DNA of 64,000 nucleotides from an uncultured Rikenellaceae bacterium (GCA_910577285.1 CAJTLO010000007.1:11245-75244); one strand, 5' to 3'; positions 27,013 to 35,503 are shown, numbered from the stretch's first letter. Notes: a model not told the origin generated them from the letters alone. Translations and numbers: made by a program.

Positions 27013-28302
27013 ATGACCTACCAGGAAGCCGTCGATTTTCTCAACGGAAATTTCGTTTCGTTCCAGACCGCAGGCCGCACCGCCTACAAGGGCGGTCTGG
27101 AAGCAATCGCTGCGATGTGCCGCGCCATGGGCGAGCCCCAGCGCGACTACCTCTCCATCCACATAGCCGGCACCAACGGCAAAGGTTCCGTGGCCCACAT
27201 GCTGGCCTCGATCCTGCAGTCGGCCGGCTATCGCACCGGACTCTACACCTCCCCCCACCTGCACGACTTCCGAGAGCGCATCCGCGTGGACGGCCGGATG
27301 ATACCGGAAGCGGCCGTCGCCTCGCTCCTCGACCGGTACGGACAGGAGATGGTCGACCGGGGACTCTCCTACTTCGAGATGACGACCGCAATGGCCTTCC
27401 GCCACTTCTCCGAGGCGGGAGTGGAGGTGGCCGTCGTAGAAACCGGACTGGGAGGCAGGCTCGACGCCACGAACATCCTCCGGCCCGCCCTGAGCATCAT
27501 CACCAACATCGGCCTCGACCACAGCGACCTGCTCGGCTCCACCGTAGCGCAGATCGCCGCCGAGAAGGCAGGCATCATCAAACCGGGCGTCCCCGTTCTC
27601 ATCGGAGAGAGCGATCCGGAAAGCGCCCCCGTCTTCACCGCCCGCGCTGCGGAGTGCGGGGCTCCGCTCACCTTCGCCGACCGGGTATACGAATGCACCG
27701 AAAGCACCCTGTCCCTCCCCCTGCAATCCTGCACCCTGCGCCGTATCGGCGACGACTCCCTCCGCACGATAACCCTCGACCTGCCGGGGGCGTACCAACG
27801 GAAAAACCTCGTCACGGTCCGCACCGCCGTCGACCTGCTGTGCCGCCACACGCAACTCGCCGTCAGCCGGCGAGCGCTGCTCGACGGCTGCCGCCACGTC
27901 ACCGCCGCCACCGGGTTGTCGGGCCGCTGGCAAGTAGTGGACCAGGCACCCCTGACGGTAGCCGACGGCGGCCACAACCCGCACGGCATCAAAGAGATCG
28001 TCAGCCAGCTACAAACCGGGGAATACGACCGGCTCTACATGATACTCGGTTTCTCGGCCGACAAGGGGCTGGAGGAGATTCTGCCGCTTCTGCCGACCGG
28101 AGCATACTACCTCTTCACGCAGGCGAACTCCCCGCGGGCCTTGTCGGCCGGGGAGCTCGCCGCGCAGGCGGCACGCTACGGCTTGACGGGCGAAACCGTT
28201 CCGGATGCCGCCACCGCGCTCGCCCGCGCCCGTTCGCTGGCCTCGCCGCGCGACATGATCTTCATCGGCGGAAGCTTCTATCTCATCGGAGAGATCGTCT
28301 GA
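27013..28302 (+). CDS. folC: Folylpolyglutamate / dihydrofolate synthase
   Basis: A 429-residue Mur-ligase-family enzyme that adds glutamate to folates and may also make dihydrofolate from dihydropteroate. The P-loop AGTNGKGSVAHML, TSPHLHDFRERIRVDG, VVETGLGGRLDATN, the metal-binding TNIGLDHSDLLG and the C-terminal DGGHNPHGIKE are all present. I chose the ATG at 27013 because MTYQEAVDFLN matches the usual family start; an alternative in-frame ATG at 26959 overlaps the lnt stop (TAATG) and would add 18 residues. A strong terminator follows at 28345. Confidence 0.93.
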   Translation: MTYQEAVDFLNGNFVSFQTAGRTAYKGGLEAIAAMCRAMGEPQRDYLSIHIAGTNGKGSVAHMLASILQSAGYRTGLYTSPHLHDFRERIRVDGRMIPEAAVASLLDRYGQEMVDRGLSYFEMTTAMAFRHFSEAGVEVAVVETGLGGRLDATNILRPALSIITNIGLDHSDLLGSTVAQIAAEKAGIIKPGVPVLIGESDPESAPVFTARAAECGAPLTFADRVYECTESTLSLPLQSCTLRRIGDDSLRTITLDLPGAYQRKNLVTVRTAVDLLCRHTQLAVSRRALLDGCRHVTAATGLSGRWQVVDQAPLTVADGGHNPHGIKEIVSQLQTGEYDRLYMILGFSADKGLEEILPLLPTGAYYLFTQANSPRALSAGELAAQAARYGLTGETVPDAATALARARSLASPRDMIFIGGSFYLIGEIV

Positions 28303-28334
28303 GCAGCCGGAACGGCGCAGAGAGCGCTCTGCGA

Positions 28335-28376
28335 CAAAAACGACCGCGGGGTCACCTGAAGGTGACCCCGCGCCTT
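28335..28376. terminator. Bidirectional terminator between folC and mutY
   Basis: The perfect 12-base repeat CGCGGGGTCACC / GGTGACCCCGCG (28345-28356 with 28361-28372) has acaaaaacga on its left side, giving a U run for the leftward mutY transcript. The rightward side is T-poor (ccttgtc). Confidence 0.75.
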
Positions 28377-28377
28377 G

Positions 28378-29427
28378 TCAAGAGCCGTATTGCAGGAGGT
28401 AACGCTCCAGAAGCCGCGGCACGGCATAGTCGCCCACGGCGGAAGCGTCGACCGCCAACGCCTCTGCGGAGGCGGTCAGCAAAGGCGTGCGGATACGGTA
28501 AACGGTCGCATGAACGGTCTGGTGGGAGAGCTGGTGACGGGGCATGGGCACCGTCGCCACGAGCTGCCACTCCCCGTCTCCCAGCAAGTCGCGGAAAGCG
28601 GGCGACGCGGCCAACGCGGCGAAATCGGCAGGCCCCTCCGTTTCGAGAAGCGGGAATTCGTAGAGCCCCTGCCAAATATCCCGCTCCTCGCGGCGACGCA
28701 GCAACGTCCGGCCGTCGCAGGTAACATGAAGGTAATGGAACCATCGGTCGCGCACCTTCGTCCGGCCGCGCTTCACGGGTCTTTCCGCTACCGTCCCGGC
28801 CGCCAGCGCCCGACACCTTCCGGCCAACGGACACTCCCCGCAACGGGGCTGCACGGGCGTACATTGCAAGGCTCCGAAATCCATCATCGCCTGGTTGAAC
28901 TCCCCGGGCCGCTCCGCATCCAGCAACGACTGCGCCAACTCCGCGAACAGACGCCGTCCCGCACCGGTATCGATGGGCGCATCCAGATCGAAAAGCCGTG
29001 CCAAGACCCGGAACACATTGCCGTCCAGTACGGCAGTCGGCGCACCGAATGCCATCGAAGCCACCGCAGCGGCGGTATAGTCGCCCACGCCGGGCAAGGA
29101 ACGGATAGCATCCGGAGCCGAAGGAAACTCCCCTCCGAACCTCCCCACGATCTCGCGGGCGGCTGCATGCAGGTTCCGGGCCCGGCTGTAATACCCCAAG
29201 CCCTGCCACAACTTCAGCACCTCGTCCTCGGAGGCTGCGGCCAGCGCTCCGACGTCGGGAAACCGCTCCGTGAAACGGAGATAATACCCCGTACCCTGAG
29301 CCACACGGGTTTGCTGCAGGATCACCTCGGAGAGCCAGATCCGGTACGGGTCGCGGGTACGGCGCCAGGGCAGGTCCCGGCCGTTACGGGCATACCACTC
29401 GAACAATATGGGAATCATGCTATCCAT
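28378..29427 (-). CDS. mutY: A/G-specific adenine glycosylase
   Basis: A 349-residue base-excision repair enzyme that removes adenine opposite 8-oxoguanine. Catalytic E34 (SEVILQQT) and D135 (VLDGNVFRVLARL), the helix-hairpin-helix LPGVGDYTAAAVAS and the 4Fe-4S cysteines C189, C196, C199 and C205 (C-x6-C-x2-C-x5-C) are intact. The C-terminal NUDIX-like domain recognises 8-oxoG (about 225-345). I chose the ATG at 29427: a TACCTTTG box lies only 11 bases upstream, so longer starts would lie upstream of the transcript. Confidence 0.96.
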   Translation of the reverse strand: MDSMIPILFEWYARNGRDLPWRRTRDPYRIWLSEVILQQTRVAQGTGYYLRFTERFPDVGALAAASEDEVLKLWQGLGYYSRARNLHAAAREIVGRFGGEFPSAPDAIRSLPGVGDYTAAAVASMAFGAPTAVLDGNVFRVLARLFDLDAPIDTGAGRRLFAELAQSLLDAERPGEFNQAMMDFGALQCTPVQPRCGECPLAGRCRALAAGTVAERPVKRGRTKVRDRWFHYLHVTCDGRTLLRRREERDIWQGLYEFPLLETEGPADFAALAASPAFRDLLGDGEWQLVATVPMPRHQLSHQTVHATVYRIRTPLLTASAEALAVDASAVGDYAVPRLLERYLLQYGS

Positions 29428-29437
29428 TCGTCGACCG

Positions 29438-29445
29438 CAAAGGTA
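29438..29445 (-). promoter_or_regulatory. mutY -7 box
   Basis: It reads TACCTTTG on the minus strand, 11 bases from the ATG, so the leader would be only a few bases long. It supports the chosen mutY start. Confidence 0.6.
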
Positions 29446-29676
29446 ATCCATTTCCTCCAACTCCGTCGAACCGGGGGCGCGGCCTTCGCCCGACGATCGC
29501 GGCCGAAATGTGCCGCGACTCCATTCGCACCAAACCATCCGGCGGCCGCCGCGAACCGGCCAAGGGCCGCCGGGCGCAACGCTGTGTTCAACAAATATTT
29601 TCTATCCTTATACTTCGCAACCGTGCACCGCCCCTTCGGGACGACCTGCACTTTCGTATTTCAGCGAATATTTTCC

Positions 29677-29684
29677 TATATTTG
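29677..29684 (+). promoter_or_regulatory. -7 box of the Omp28-like lipoprotein gene
   Basis: TATATTTG matches the -7 consensus. TTTC at 29652-29655 lies 21 bases upstream as a weak -33. The leader is about 90 bases. The rest of the divergent region 29446-29676 shows nothing else. Confidence 0.6.
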
Positions 29685-29781
29685 CTTCAAACGAATCGCT
29701 TCGCGAGGGAACACCTCCTCCGGGCCGTTCGGCAGACACACCCCGATACGAACGAAAGAACAGCCTAAACAGACCACTACC

Positions 29782-31443
29782 ATGAAAACCAACCTGACCT
29801 TCATCGTTTGTCTCCTGACAGCCCTCCTGTCGTTCAACTCCTGCACCCCCGTACAGGACGAGAAATACACCCTTTCGGCCGACAAGACCTCCGTCGGTGC
29901 CGACGAAGAGGTCACCTTTACGGTCACCTCCTCGCAGGGAGAGGACGTTACCGCAGCGTGGTGCCTCTCCGACGACACCGGCATCCGCGAAGGCCGGCGG
30001 TTCGGCTGGTCCGAACCGGGCACCTACACCGTCTGCGCCGCCCTGGGGACGAACCCTTCCCTGAAGGCGGCCAACACCGTAACCGTTACGGTAAGCCCCT
30101 CCGCCACGACCTACCGCATCTCCTGCGACAAAACCGAGGTGAAAGTCAACGAAGAGGTGACATTCACCGTTACCTCGAGTACGGGCGAAGACGTTTCGGC
30201 ATCGTGGAACTTCTGCGACGAAAGCATGTGCCGCATAGGGAACCGCTTCGGCTGGTCGGAACCCGGAACGCATACGGTAACGGCCCACAGCCAGGAGAAT
30301 CCCGACCTGGAAGCGGAGAACACCGTAACGGTCAAGGTAACCGGTTCCGTCTATAAGCTCTATGCCGACAAACAGATCGTCTATGTCCTCGACGAGGTGA
30401 ATTTCCATGTGAAGGAGGTCGTCGACGGCGTGGAACAGGAGAAAGAGTCCACCGGCTTCGTAGCCGGCATCCGGGGAGGCGAGCAGTTCGCCCTCTTCGG
30501 CCCCATGACGAACGTCTTCGCCCAGGCAGGCAACTACATGATAGAAGCCGTGAAATACGACTTCGCGGGCAAAGAGATCGCCCGCGCCGAAAACACGCTG
30601 GAGATCATCGTGCGGGAGCGCAGCGCCATCGACTACGAAGACCGTTACTTCCGGCGCTCGTTGGTTGCGGAGGGCTCCGGCACCAACTGCACGACATGTC
30701 CCATGATGGCGAGGGCCATCGAATACGCCCAGACCTATCTGCTCCCCGACCGGATGGTTCCGATCTCGTTTCATCTCAACGACGACGCCTGCAACGTTCC
30801 CGTCCCCATCTACCGCCACTTTTTCATCCTGAATAACGATTACGCCCTGCACGCCTATCCGTTCTACATCGTGGACTGGAATGCCTCCTACAGCTCCGTC
30901 AACTCCAAGACCGAAGAGCTGAAAAACAAGGTCGAAGCATCGCAGGCAAGGTACTCCCACACGCCGGGACTCGCCGCGGAAACCGCGCTCTCCGGTCGCG
31001 ACCTGACGGTGAAGATCAGGACCACCCCGCGCGAAGCGGCCGAATATCTGCTGGGAGTCTACATCGTGGAAGACAACATCCACACGAAACAGGCAGGTGC
31101 CGACAACGGCATGATGATGCAGCAGGACGTAGCGTACTACTGCCTGACCGCACAAGACGCCCCCGAAGAGGAGCGGCCGGAAGAGGGAATCGGACAATAC
31201 GGCCAAATCGGCGTGACCCCGCTCGGCAGACTGGAAGAGCGGACGGAGTACACCTACGACTACCGGTTCACCCTGCCCACCCGCACGCCCGACGACCACG
31301 ACCTGTCCGAGTGCCGCCTCGTATACTTCATCTGCCAGGTCGATGAAGCGACGGAGCCCTACGGCTACTTCTGCGCCAACGCCGCCACTTGCCGGTTAGG
31401 CGAATCGCAGGATTACGAATTCGAACCGATTTACGAAGAGTAA
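29782..31443 (+). CDS. Omp28-related surface lipoprotein with PKD-like repeats
   Basis: A 553-residue lipoprotein; the signal peptide ends in SFNSC with lipidation at C21. Two near-identical Ig/PKD-like repeats follow (about 28-105 and 110-190), each with VTFTVTSS.GEDV.A.W, a GRRFGWSEPGT- or GNRFGWSEPGT-type core, and NTVTV at the end; a third more divergent repeat ends near 280. The rest matches the Omp28 family of Bacteroidales. It is thioredoxin-like and starts at GTNCTTCPMM with a CxxC pair (C303, C306), then ISFHLNDDA and a C-terminal beta domain. The function is unknown; surface exposure is inferred from the family. Confidence 0.85.
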   Translation: MKTNLTFIVCLLTALLSFNSCTPVQDEKYTLSADKTSVGADEEVTFTVTSSQGEDVTAAWCLSDDTGIREGRRFGWSEPGTYTVCAALGTNPSLKAANTVTVTVSPSATTYRISCDKTEVKVNEEVTFTVTSSTGEDVSASWNFCDESMCRIGNRFGWSEPGTHTVTAHSQENPDLEAENTVTVKVTGSVYKLYADKQIVYVLDEVNFHVKEVVDGVEQEKESTGFVAGIRGGEQFALFGPMTNVFAQAGNYMIEAVKYDFAGKEIARAENTLEIIVRERSAIDYEDRYFRRSLVAEGSGTNCTTCPMMARAIEYAQTYLLPDRMVPISFHLNDDACNVPVPIYRHFFILNNDYALHAYPFYIVDWNASYSSVNSKTEELKNKVEASQARYSHTPGLAAETALSGRDLTVKIRTTPREAAEYLLGVYIVEDNIHTKQAGADNGMMMQQDVAYYCLTAQDAPEEERPEEGIGQYGQIGVTPLGRLEERTEYTYDYRFTLPTRTPDDHDLSECRLVYFICQVDEATEPYGYFCANAATCRLGESQDYEFEPIYEE

Positions 31444-31468
31444 GCCGCCTCGAGAGGAACGGCCCTTC

Positions 31469-31523
31469 ACTCCGTCGGGGCGGTTGCGGAACGTACGATC
31501 GCCCGCAACCGCCCCGACGGAGT
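31469..31523. terminator. Long perfect hairpin between convergent genes
   Basis: A perfect 21-base inverted repeat (31469-31489 with 31503-31523, loop of 13 bases) lies between the Omp28-like lipoprotein and the DAHP synthase gene, which converge here. Neither side has a T run, so it may act by strong structure alone or by stabilising 3' ends. Confidence 0.6.
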
Positions 31524-31544
31524 GCATCCGCACCGGAAAGAGAG

Positions 31545-32606
31545 TCAGGAGTTCATGACGGCATTCTGGTGGGCGATGCTCTCCATGTGCACCGCATCGA
31601 GAATGGTACGGATGAATTCGGGACTGAGGCCCAACTCGCCGGCCCGCCCCACGATGTGTTCCACGATCTCATCCCAGCGCCGCCGTTGCAGGATGGTGAC
31701 GTCGTTCTCGCGTTTGATACGTCCTATATTCTCGGCGATCCCCATGCGGCGCGAAAGAAGCGAGAACAACTGTGCGTCTATCTGGTCTATCTCGAGCCGC
31801 AAACGCTCCATATCCGCCTCGAACTGCGGTACGTCCACCGTCTCCCTGCGCCACCGGAGCCCTGCCAGCAACTCCCCCAAACGCTGCGGGGTGATCTGCT
31901 GCCCGGCATCGCTCAACGCCTCATCGGGACGGATGTGGCTCTCCATGAAGAGTCCGTCGTAGGAGAGGTCGGCGGCCTTCTGCGCCGTGGCGGCAAGTCC
32001 CTCGCGGCAGCCGCAGATGTGCGAAGGATCGCAAAGCATCTTCAGCTCCGGAAAGCGGCGCCGCATCTCCAACGCCACATGCCACACGGGCGGATTGCGG
32101 TAGCCGCCCCCGGAGGCCTGCGAAAAGCCGCGGTGCACCAGCACCAGCCGTTCCGGGGGGATACCGGCCGCCGACAGGCGCTCGACGGCACCCGTCCATA
32201 ATGCCGTGTCGGGCATCTGCCCGTTCTTCACCAGCACCAGCGCGTGCGTTCCCCGGAGCGCGTCGGCCACCTCCTGCACGCTGAAGGGATTGCCCGTGGT
32301 CCGCGCCCCGATCCACACCATGTCGGCTCCCGCATCGAGCGACGCCTCCACATGGCGACCGTTGGCCACCTCCACACCGAACGGAAGCCCCGTCTGCTCC
32401 TTCGCCTCGACCAACCACCGCAACCCGATCTCGCCTATCCCCTGGAAACAGGAGGGATAGGTGCGCGGTTTCCACACCCCGCCCCGTATCATATCCACGC
32501 ACCCGCAGGCGGCCAGCCCGCGACACGTGGCAAGCGTCTGTTCCCGGCTCTCGACACTGCACGGCCCGGCTACGATCATGGGCCTTCTTACTCTCTCCTC
32601 TGCCAT
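31545..32606 (-). CDS. Bifunctional DAHP synthase / chorismate mutase
   Basis: A 353-residue fusion in aromatic amino acid synthesis. The N-terminal part (about 1-260) is a KdsA/AroF-type DAHP synthase that condenses PEP with erythrose 4-phosphate: IVAGPCSVES, RGGVWKPRTYPS, GADMVWIGARTTGNPF, VLVKNGQMPD and the metal-site CDPSHICG. The C-terminal part (about 268-353) is a type II chorismate mutase helix bundle: RLRLEIDQIDAQLFSLLSRRM, IKRENDVTILQ and the arginine/lysine catalytic residues. I chose the ATG at 32606, 20 bases from a TACCTTTG box. The order DAHPS-CM is common in Bacteroidota and allows feedback by prephenate or chorismate, a family inference. Confidence 0.93.
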   Translation of the reverse strand: MAEERVRRPMIVAGPCSVESREQTLATCRGLAACGCVDMIRGGVWKPRTYPSCFQGIGEIGLRWLVEAKEQTGLPFGVEVANGRHVEASLDAGADMVWIGARTTGNPFSVQEVADALRGTHALVLVKNGQMPDTALWTGAVERLSAAGIPPERLVLVHRGFSQASGGGYRNPPVWHVALEMRRRFPELKMLCDPSHICGCREGLAATAQKAADLSYDGLFMESHIRPDEALSDAGQQITPQRLGELLAGLRWRRETVDVPQFEADMERLRLEIDQIDAQLFSLLSRRMGIAENIGRIKRENDVTILQRRRWDEIVEHIVGRAGELGLSPEFIRTILDAVHMESIAHQNAVMNS

Positions 32607-32626
32607 ACCATCGAATTCTCCGCCGG

Positions 32627-32634
32627 CAAAGGTA
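32627..32634 (-). promoter_or_regulatory. -7 box of the DAHP synthase/chorismate mutase gene
   Basis: It reads TACCTTTG on the minus strand, an exact match, giving a leader of about 15 bases. Confidence 0.6.
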
Positions 32635-32698
32635 CGAATAATGCGGGAAAGTCGGCCGGCTCCCGCCGGCAGCGAAGGCCTCCCCGGCGACGGAGCGC

Positions 32699-32727
32699 AA
32701 CTTTTTTCCCTACACCATATATTATTG
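32699..32727 (+). promoter_or_regulatory. Probable promoter of the lipoprotein gene at 32791
   Basis: A T-rich -33 (acttttttc, 32699-32707) is followed by TATTATTG at 32720-32727, one mismatch from TAnnTTTG. Confidence 0.5.
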
Positions 32728-32790
32728 CAAATTAAACGATAAAAACCTATCATTGTCCCAATATTCACCATTAACCAAAACCACACACTT

Positions 32791-33696
32791 ATGAAAAGCT
32801 CCCTTTATCTTTCGCTCCTCGCCGCGGCGGCGATCCTGCCGGGCGTCACCGCCTGCAACCAAGAAAAAGAACCGATGCCTCCCGTCGACAAAAACGGCAT
32901 ACACTACATCGCCTCTCTCAAGCAACTGCGCACCTTCGCCGACGGCTCGACCGCTTCATGGGAGTACGCCATTACCTATACCGAACCCGACGAAACGGGC
33001 GTTCGGCAATTCGCAGAGGTACTCGTCACCACCGACAAAGAAGGAACAGAACGTACCCGTCACGACCATTACGTCTACGACAAAGGAGAGGTTTTCGTTT
33101 CGGGTACCTTCGAAGACCAACCCGACCGTCCCCGCTCGGCCAAACTGAAGTTCAACAAGAACGGCACGATCAAACAGATGGACCTATTGGCCGACAAGAC
33201 CTACACCTACCACCCCTACAACTACCGGCACGACGGCAAACTCTGCCAGTTCGGGGAGGGCACCTTCCGCGGCCTCGAATACCGCTATGACGCTATGCAA
33301 TGGACCGAAGAAAACATCACGCAGATGACAATCAGCAACGCAGATCTGAACATCTATGCAGAAAAGATTACATGCACCTATAGTGAATACGACAACCGCT
33401 ACAGCATAGACCCGAACAGTCTGCTCGACAATTTCATACAGCACCCGTTCGACAAAGTAATGCCGGTTTTTCCCCGCATGACCTGCGAGAAACTCCTCAG
33501 CAGCATCCAAGGGCCCCGGACAACCGTTGATTACGATACGATGACGAGCGAAACCGCGATCGGATACGAAGTCGACGCCGCCGGACGCATCGCCCGCATG
33601 ACCGTCTCCATGAAAAGCGCACCGAAGGAGGGCACGGGAGAAGATGCTACGGCACGTTTCACCTACACCGACGTAATCGAATTCACCTACCTCTGA
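32791..33696 (+). CDS. Lipoprotein of unknown function (DUF4595-like)
   Basis: A 301-residue lipoprotein. MKSSLYLSLLAAAAILPGVTAC gives a lipobox with C22, followed by NQEKEPMPPVDKNG. The mature part is rich in beta strands of about ten residues separated by charged turns: WEYAITYTEPDETG, KLKFNKNGTIKQM, YRYDAMQWTEENITQM, KITCTYSEYDNRYSIDPNS and IGYEVDAAGRIARM. Such repeated strand-turn units with DYDT- and EYDN-type turns resemble the DUF4595/YD-like lipoproteins of gut Bacteroidales. The assignment is tentative. It is monocistronic. Confidence 0.7.
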   Translation: MKSSLYLSLLAAAAILPGVTACNQEKEPMPPVDKNGIHYIASLKQLRTFADGSTASWEYAITYTEPDETGVRQFAEVLVTTDKEGTERTRHDHYVYDKGEVFVSGTFEDQPDRPRSAKLKFNKNGTIKQMDLLADKTYTYHPYNYRHDGKLCQFGEGTFRGLEYRYDAMQWTEENITQMTISNADLNIYAEKITCTYSEYDNRYSIDPNSLLDNFIQHPFDKVMPVFPRMTCEKLLSSIQGPRTTVDYDTMTSETAIGYEVDAAGRIARMTVSMKSAPKEGTGEDATARFTYTDVIEFTYL

Positions 33697-33742
33697 CCCT
33701 TCGCACGACGAGCATCGCGAATCAATCGATGCCTCGTTCTCC

Positions 33743-33779
33743 GGAAGGGCTCCGCCGCGAAAGCGGCAGGGCCCTTCCG
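33743..33779. terminator. Hairpin after the lipoprotein gene
   Basis: The stem ggaagggc..cgccgc / gcggc..ggcccttcc with a gaaa loop has two-base internal mismatches. No T run follows, so terminator function is uncertain. Confidence 0.4.
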
Positions 33780-34002
33780 GATTAAAGAAAGGCCCCGCCT
33801 CTAAGAGAGCCCCTCCCGGCATCCGGAGCGGAACGTGCTCCGCAAGGGCTTCGCCGCACCGCTTCGGGCCGCACTACGAAACGCTCGCCACCGGTCCTCG
33901 GAAAGCGGGAACGGAACGGACGGGCCTGCCGGAGCCCCCCGGACGAAAATGAGGTGAACCGCCGCAACGGCGGCGGACCGTCGCCCGCAGCCCGATTGCG
34001 GG

Positions 34003-34157
34003 AAATAAAAATCCCGTGTCCTTCGCGGATACGGGATTCGAATCATCTCCAATCATTACACCCTATAATATTGCAGCAAACCTTTGTTTTTTCCATTAAT
34101 CATCCCTCCAGCCGGAAGGAGATATGGTTATAAGAGATGATGTATTAAAAATTTCTA
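34003..34157 (-). ncRNA. Candidate standalone structured small RNA
   Basis: No protein gene is supported here, yet the minus strand has a complete transcription unit. There is an exact promoter (TTG at 34190-34192, 19 bases, TATATTTG at 34163-34170) and a strong intrinsic terminator (12-base stem 34010-34021 with 34027-34038, one G-U pair, then TTTTATTT). The predicted RNA is about 150 nt. Its 5' end (ATCATCTC, 34134-34141) can pair with GAGATGAT near the 3' end (34042-34049), closing the molecule. Inside, CTCC/GGAG and CCAT/ATGG can form a local hairpin. I do not recognise an Rfam family; a short 6S-like RNA is one possibility. No downstream minus-strand gene exists for it to lead. Confidence 0.6.
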
Positions 34158-34162
34158 TATTG

Positions 34163-34192
34163 CAAATATATACATATAATCCATATTCACAA
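34163..34192 (-). promoter_or_regulatory. Promoter of the candidate small RNA
   Basis: On the minus strand TTG, 19 bases, TATATTTG: an exact consensus in an AT-rich island (about 34040-34270) that contrasts with the GC-rich surroundings. The rest of the gap, 34193-34363, has inverted short motifs (atttgc/gcaaat) but no gene. Confidence 0.7.
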
Positions 34193-34363
34193 GAGGTAAC
34201 TGCATGTTTTTTTGATTATTTGCGTTGCATTCGCGTTTTTATGCAAATACTTATTCCGTATGCAGGACCGGACGGACCAAACGCTTTCAAACCGCCCCAT
34301 GCGCCGCCTCCCGCCCCGATGGGGAAGGCGGTACGGGAGATCGTTTCAAAGTGAGGAAACCGC

Positions 34364-35377
34364 TCAGAAAAGCGTCGTTCCGTCCGACGGCGGCGCAACG
34401 CCCAGATGCGAATAGGCGAGCGCAGTCACCTCCCGACCGCGCGGAGTACGCTTCAGGAAGCCCTCCTTGATCAGGAACGGTTCGTACACCTCCTCGATGG
34501 TACCGGCATCCTCGCCGACGGCCGTAGCGATGGTGTTGATCCCCACCGGCCCGCCGCCGAACTTATGAATGATCGTGGAGAGTATCTTGTTGTCCATCTG
34601 GTCCAGACCGCGCGAATCGATGTCGAGGGCCCCCAGGGCCGTCCGGGTGATGGGGAGATCGATCGTACCGTCACCCTTCACCATAGCGAAATCCCGCACG
34701 CGCCGGAGCAGGGAGTTGGCGATACGGGGCGTACCGCGGCTACGCATGGCGATCTCGCGGGCGGCATCGTCCTCTATCGCAATGGCGAGAATGGAGGCCG
34801 ACCGACGGATAATCCCCGTCAGCACACCGGCGTCGTAATACTCCAGATGGCACTGGATGCCGAAACGGGCACGCAACGGCGAGGTCAGCAACCCGCTGCG
34901 GGTCGTGGCGCCTATCAGCGTGAACGGATTCAGCTCCAATTGGATCGACCGGGCCGAAGGGCCTTTATCGAGAACGATGTCTATCTTGTAATCTTCCATG
35001 GCGGAGTAGAGATACTCCTCCACGATGGGGCTCAGACGGTGAATCTCGTCGATGAAGAGCACGTCGCCGGCATTGAGGTTGGTAAGCAATCCGGCCAGAT
35101 CGCCCGGTTTGTCGAGCACAGGACCGCTGGTGACGCGCAACGTAGACCCCATCTCGTTGGCGATGATGTTGGCGAGGGTGGTCTTGCCCAGGCCCGGAGG
35201 CCCGTGCAGCAACACATGATCGAGCGAATCGCCGCGCATGAGCGCCGCCCGAATAAAGACGCGCAGGTTCTCCGCCGCCTTCTCCTGGCCGCGGAAGCTG
35301 TCGAGCTCCTGCGGGCGTATCCGGTTCTCGAACTCCGAATCGCTCTCCATGTTCCGTTTGTCCCTGTCGAGTGCCAT
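34364..35377 (-). CDS. ruvB: Holliday junction branch migration helicase RuvB
   Basis: A 337-residue AAA+ motor that drives branch migration with RuvA. Walker A is GPPGLGKTTLANIIANE, Walker B is LFIDEIHRLSP, sensor 1 is LIGATTRSGLLTSPLRARFG, the arginine finger is in RSRGTPRIANSLLRR, and the C-terminal winged helix has GGGPVGINTIA and FLKRTPRGREVT. The start is uncertain. The ATG at 35377 lies 4 bases from a TATCTTTG box, which would make the mRNA leaderless; the next in-frame ATG, at 35350 (MESDSEFENRIRP), would give a 328-residue protein that resembles other RuvB N termini. No clear terminator follows. Confidence 0.95.
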   Translation of the reverse strand: MALDRDKRNMESDSEFENRIRPQELDSFRGQEKAAENLRVFIRAALMRGDSLDHVLLHGPPGLGKTTLANIIANEMGSTLRVTSGPVLDKPGDLAGLLTNLNAGDVLFIDEIHRLSPIVEEYLYSAMEDYKIDIVLDKGPSARSIQLELNPFTLIGATTRSGLLTSPLRARFGIQCHLEYYDAGVLTGIIRRSASILAIAIEDDAAREIAMRSRGTPRIANSLLRRVRDFAMVKGDGTIDLPITRTALGALDIDSRGLDQMDNKILSTIIHKFGGGPVGINTIATAVGEDAGTIEEVYEPFLIKEGFLKRTPRGREVTALAYSHLGVAPPSDGTTLF

Positions 35378-35381
35378 ACCG

Positions 35382-35389
35382 CAAAGATA
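35382..35389 (-). promoter_or_regulatory. ruvB -7 box
   Basis: It reads TATCTTTG on the minus strand, ending 4 bases before the first possible ATG (35377). Transcription should begin at or next to that ATG. Confidence 0.6.
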
Positions 35390-35503
35390 ACGCTTATCGG
35401 GGACTTTACCTACATCCCGCCCGCATCGGTCTCCGCAGCCGCGACGTACTCCCCCGCCCGACGCCGACGCCGGGGAACCCGACCTCCCGCGATGCAAAGG
35501 GAT

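Noticed and set aside
33782..34056. Small arginine-rich open frames on the minus strand
   Set aside because: They overlap the terminator and C/G-rich spacer and show no features of proteins.
34010..34060. A tRNA or tmRNA 3' end suggested by GATTCGAATC
   Set aside because: No acceptor, D or anticodon stem can be built around it. The motif is part of the terminator stem of the candidate small RNA.
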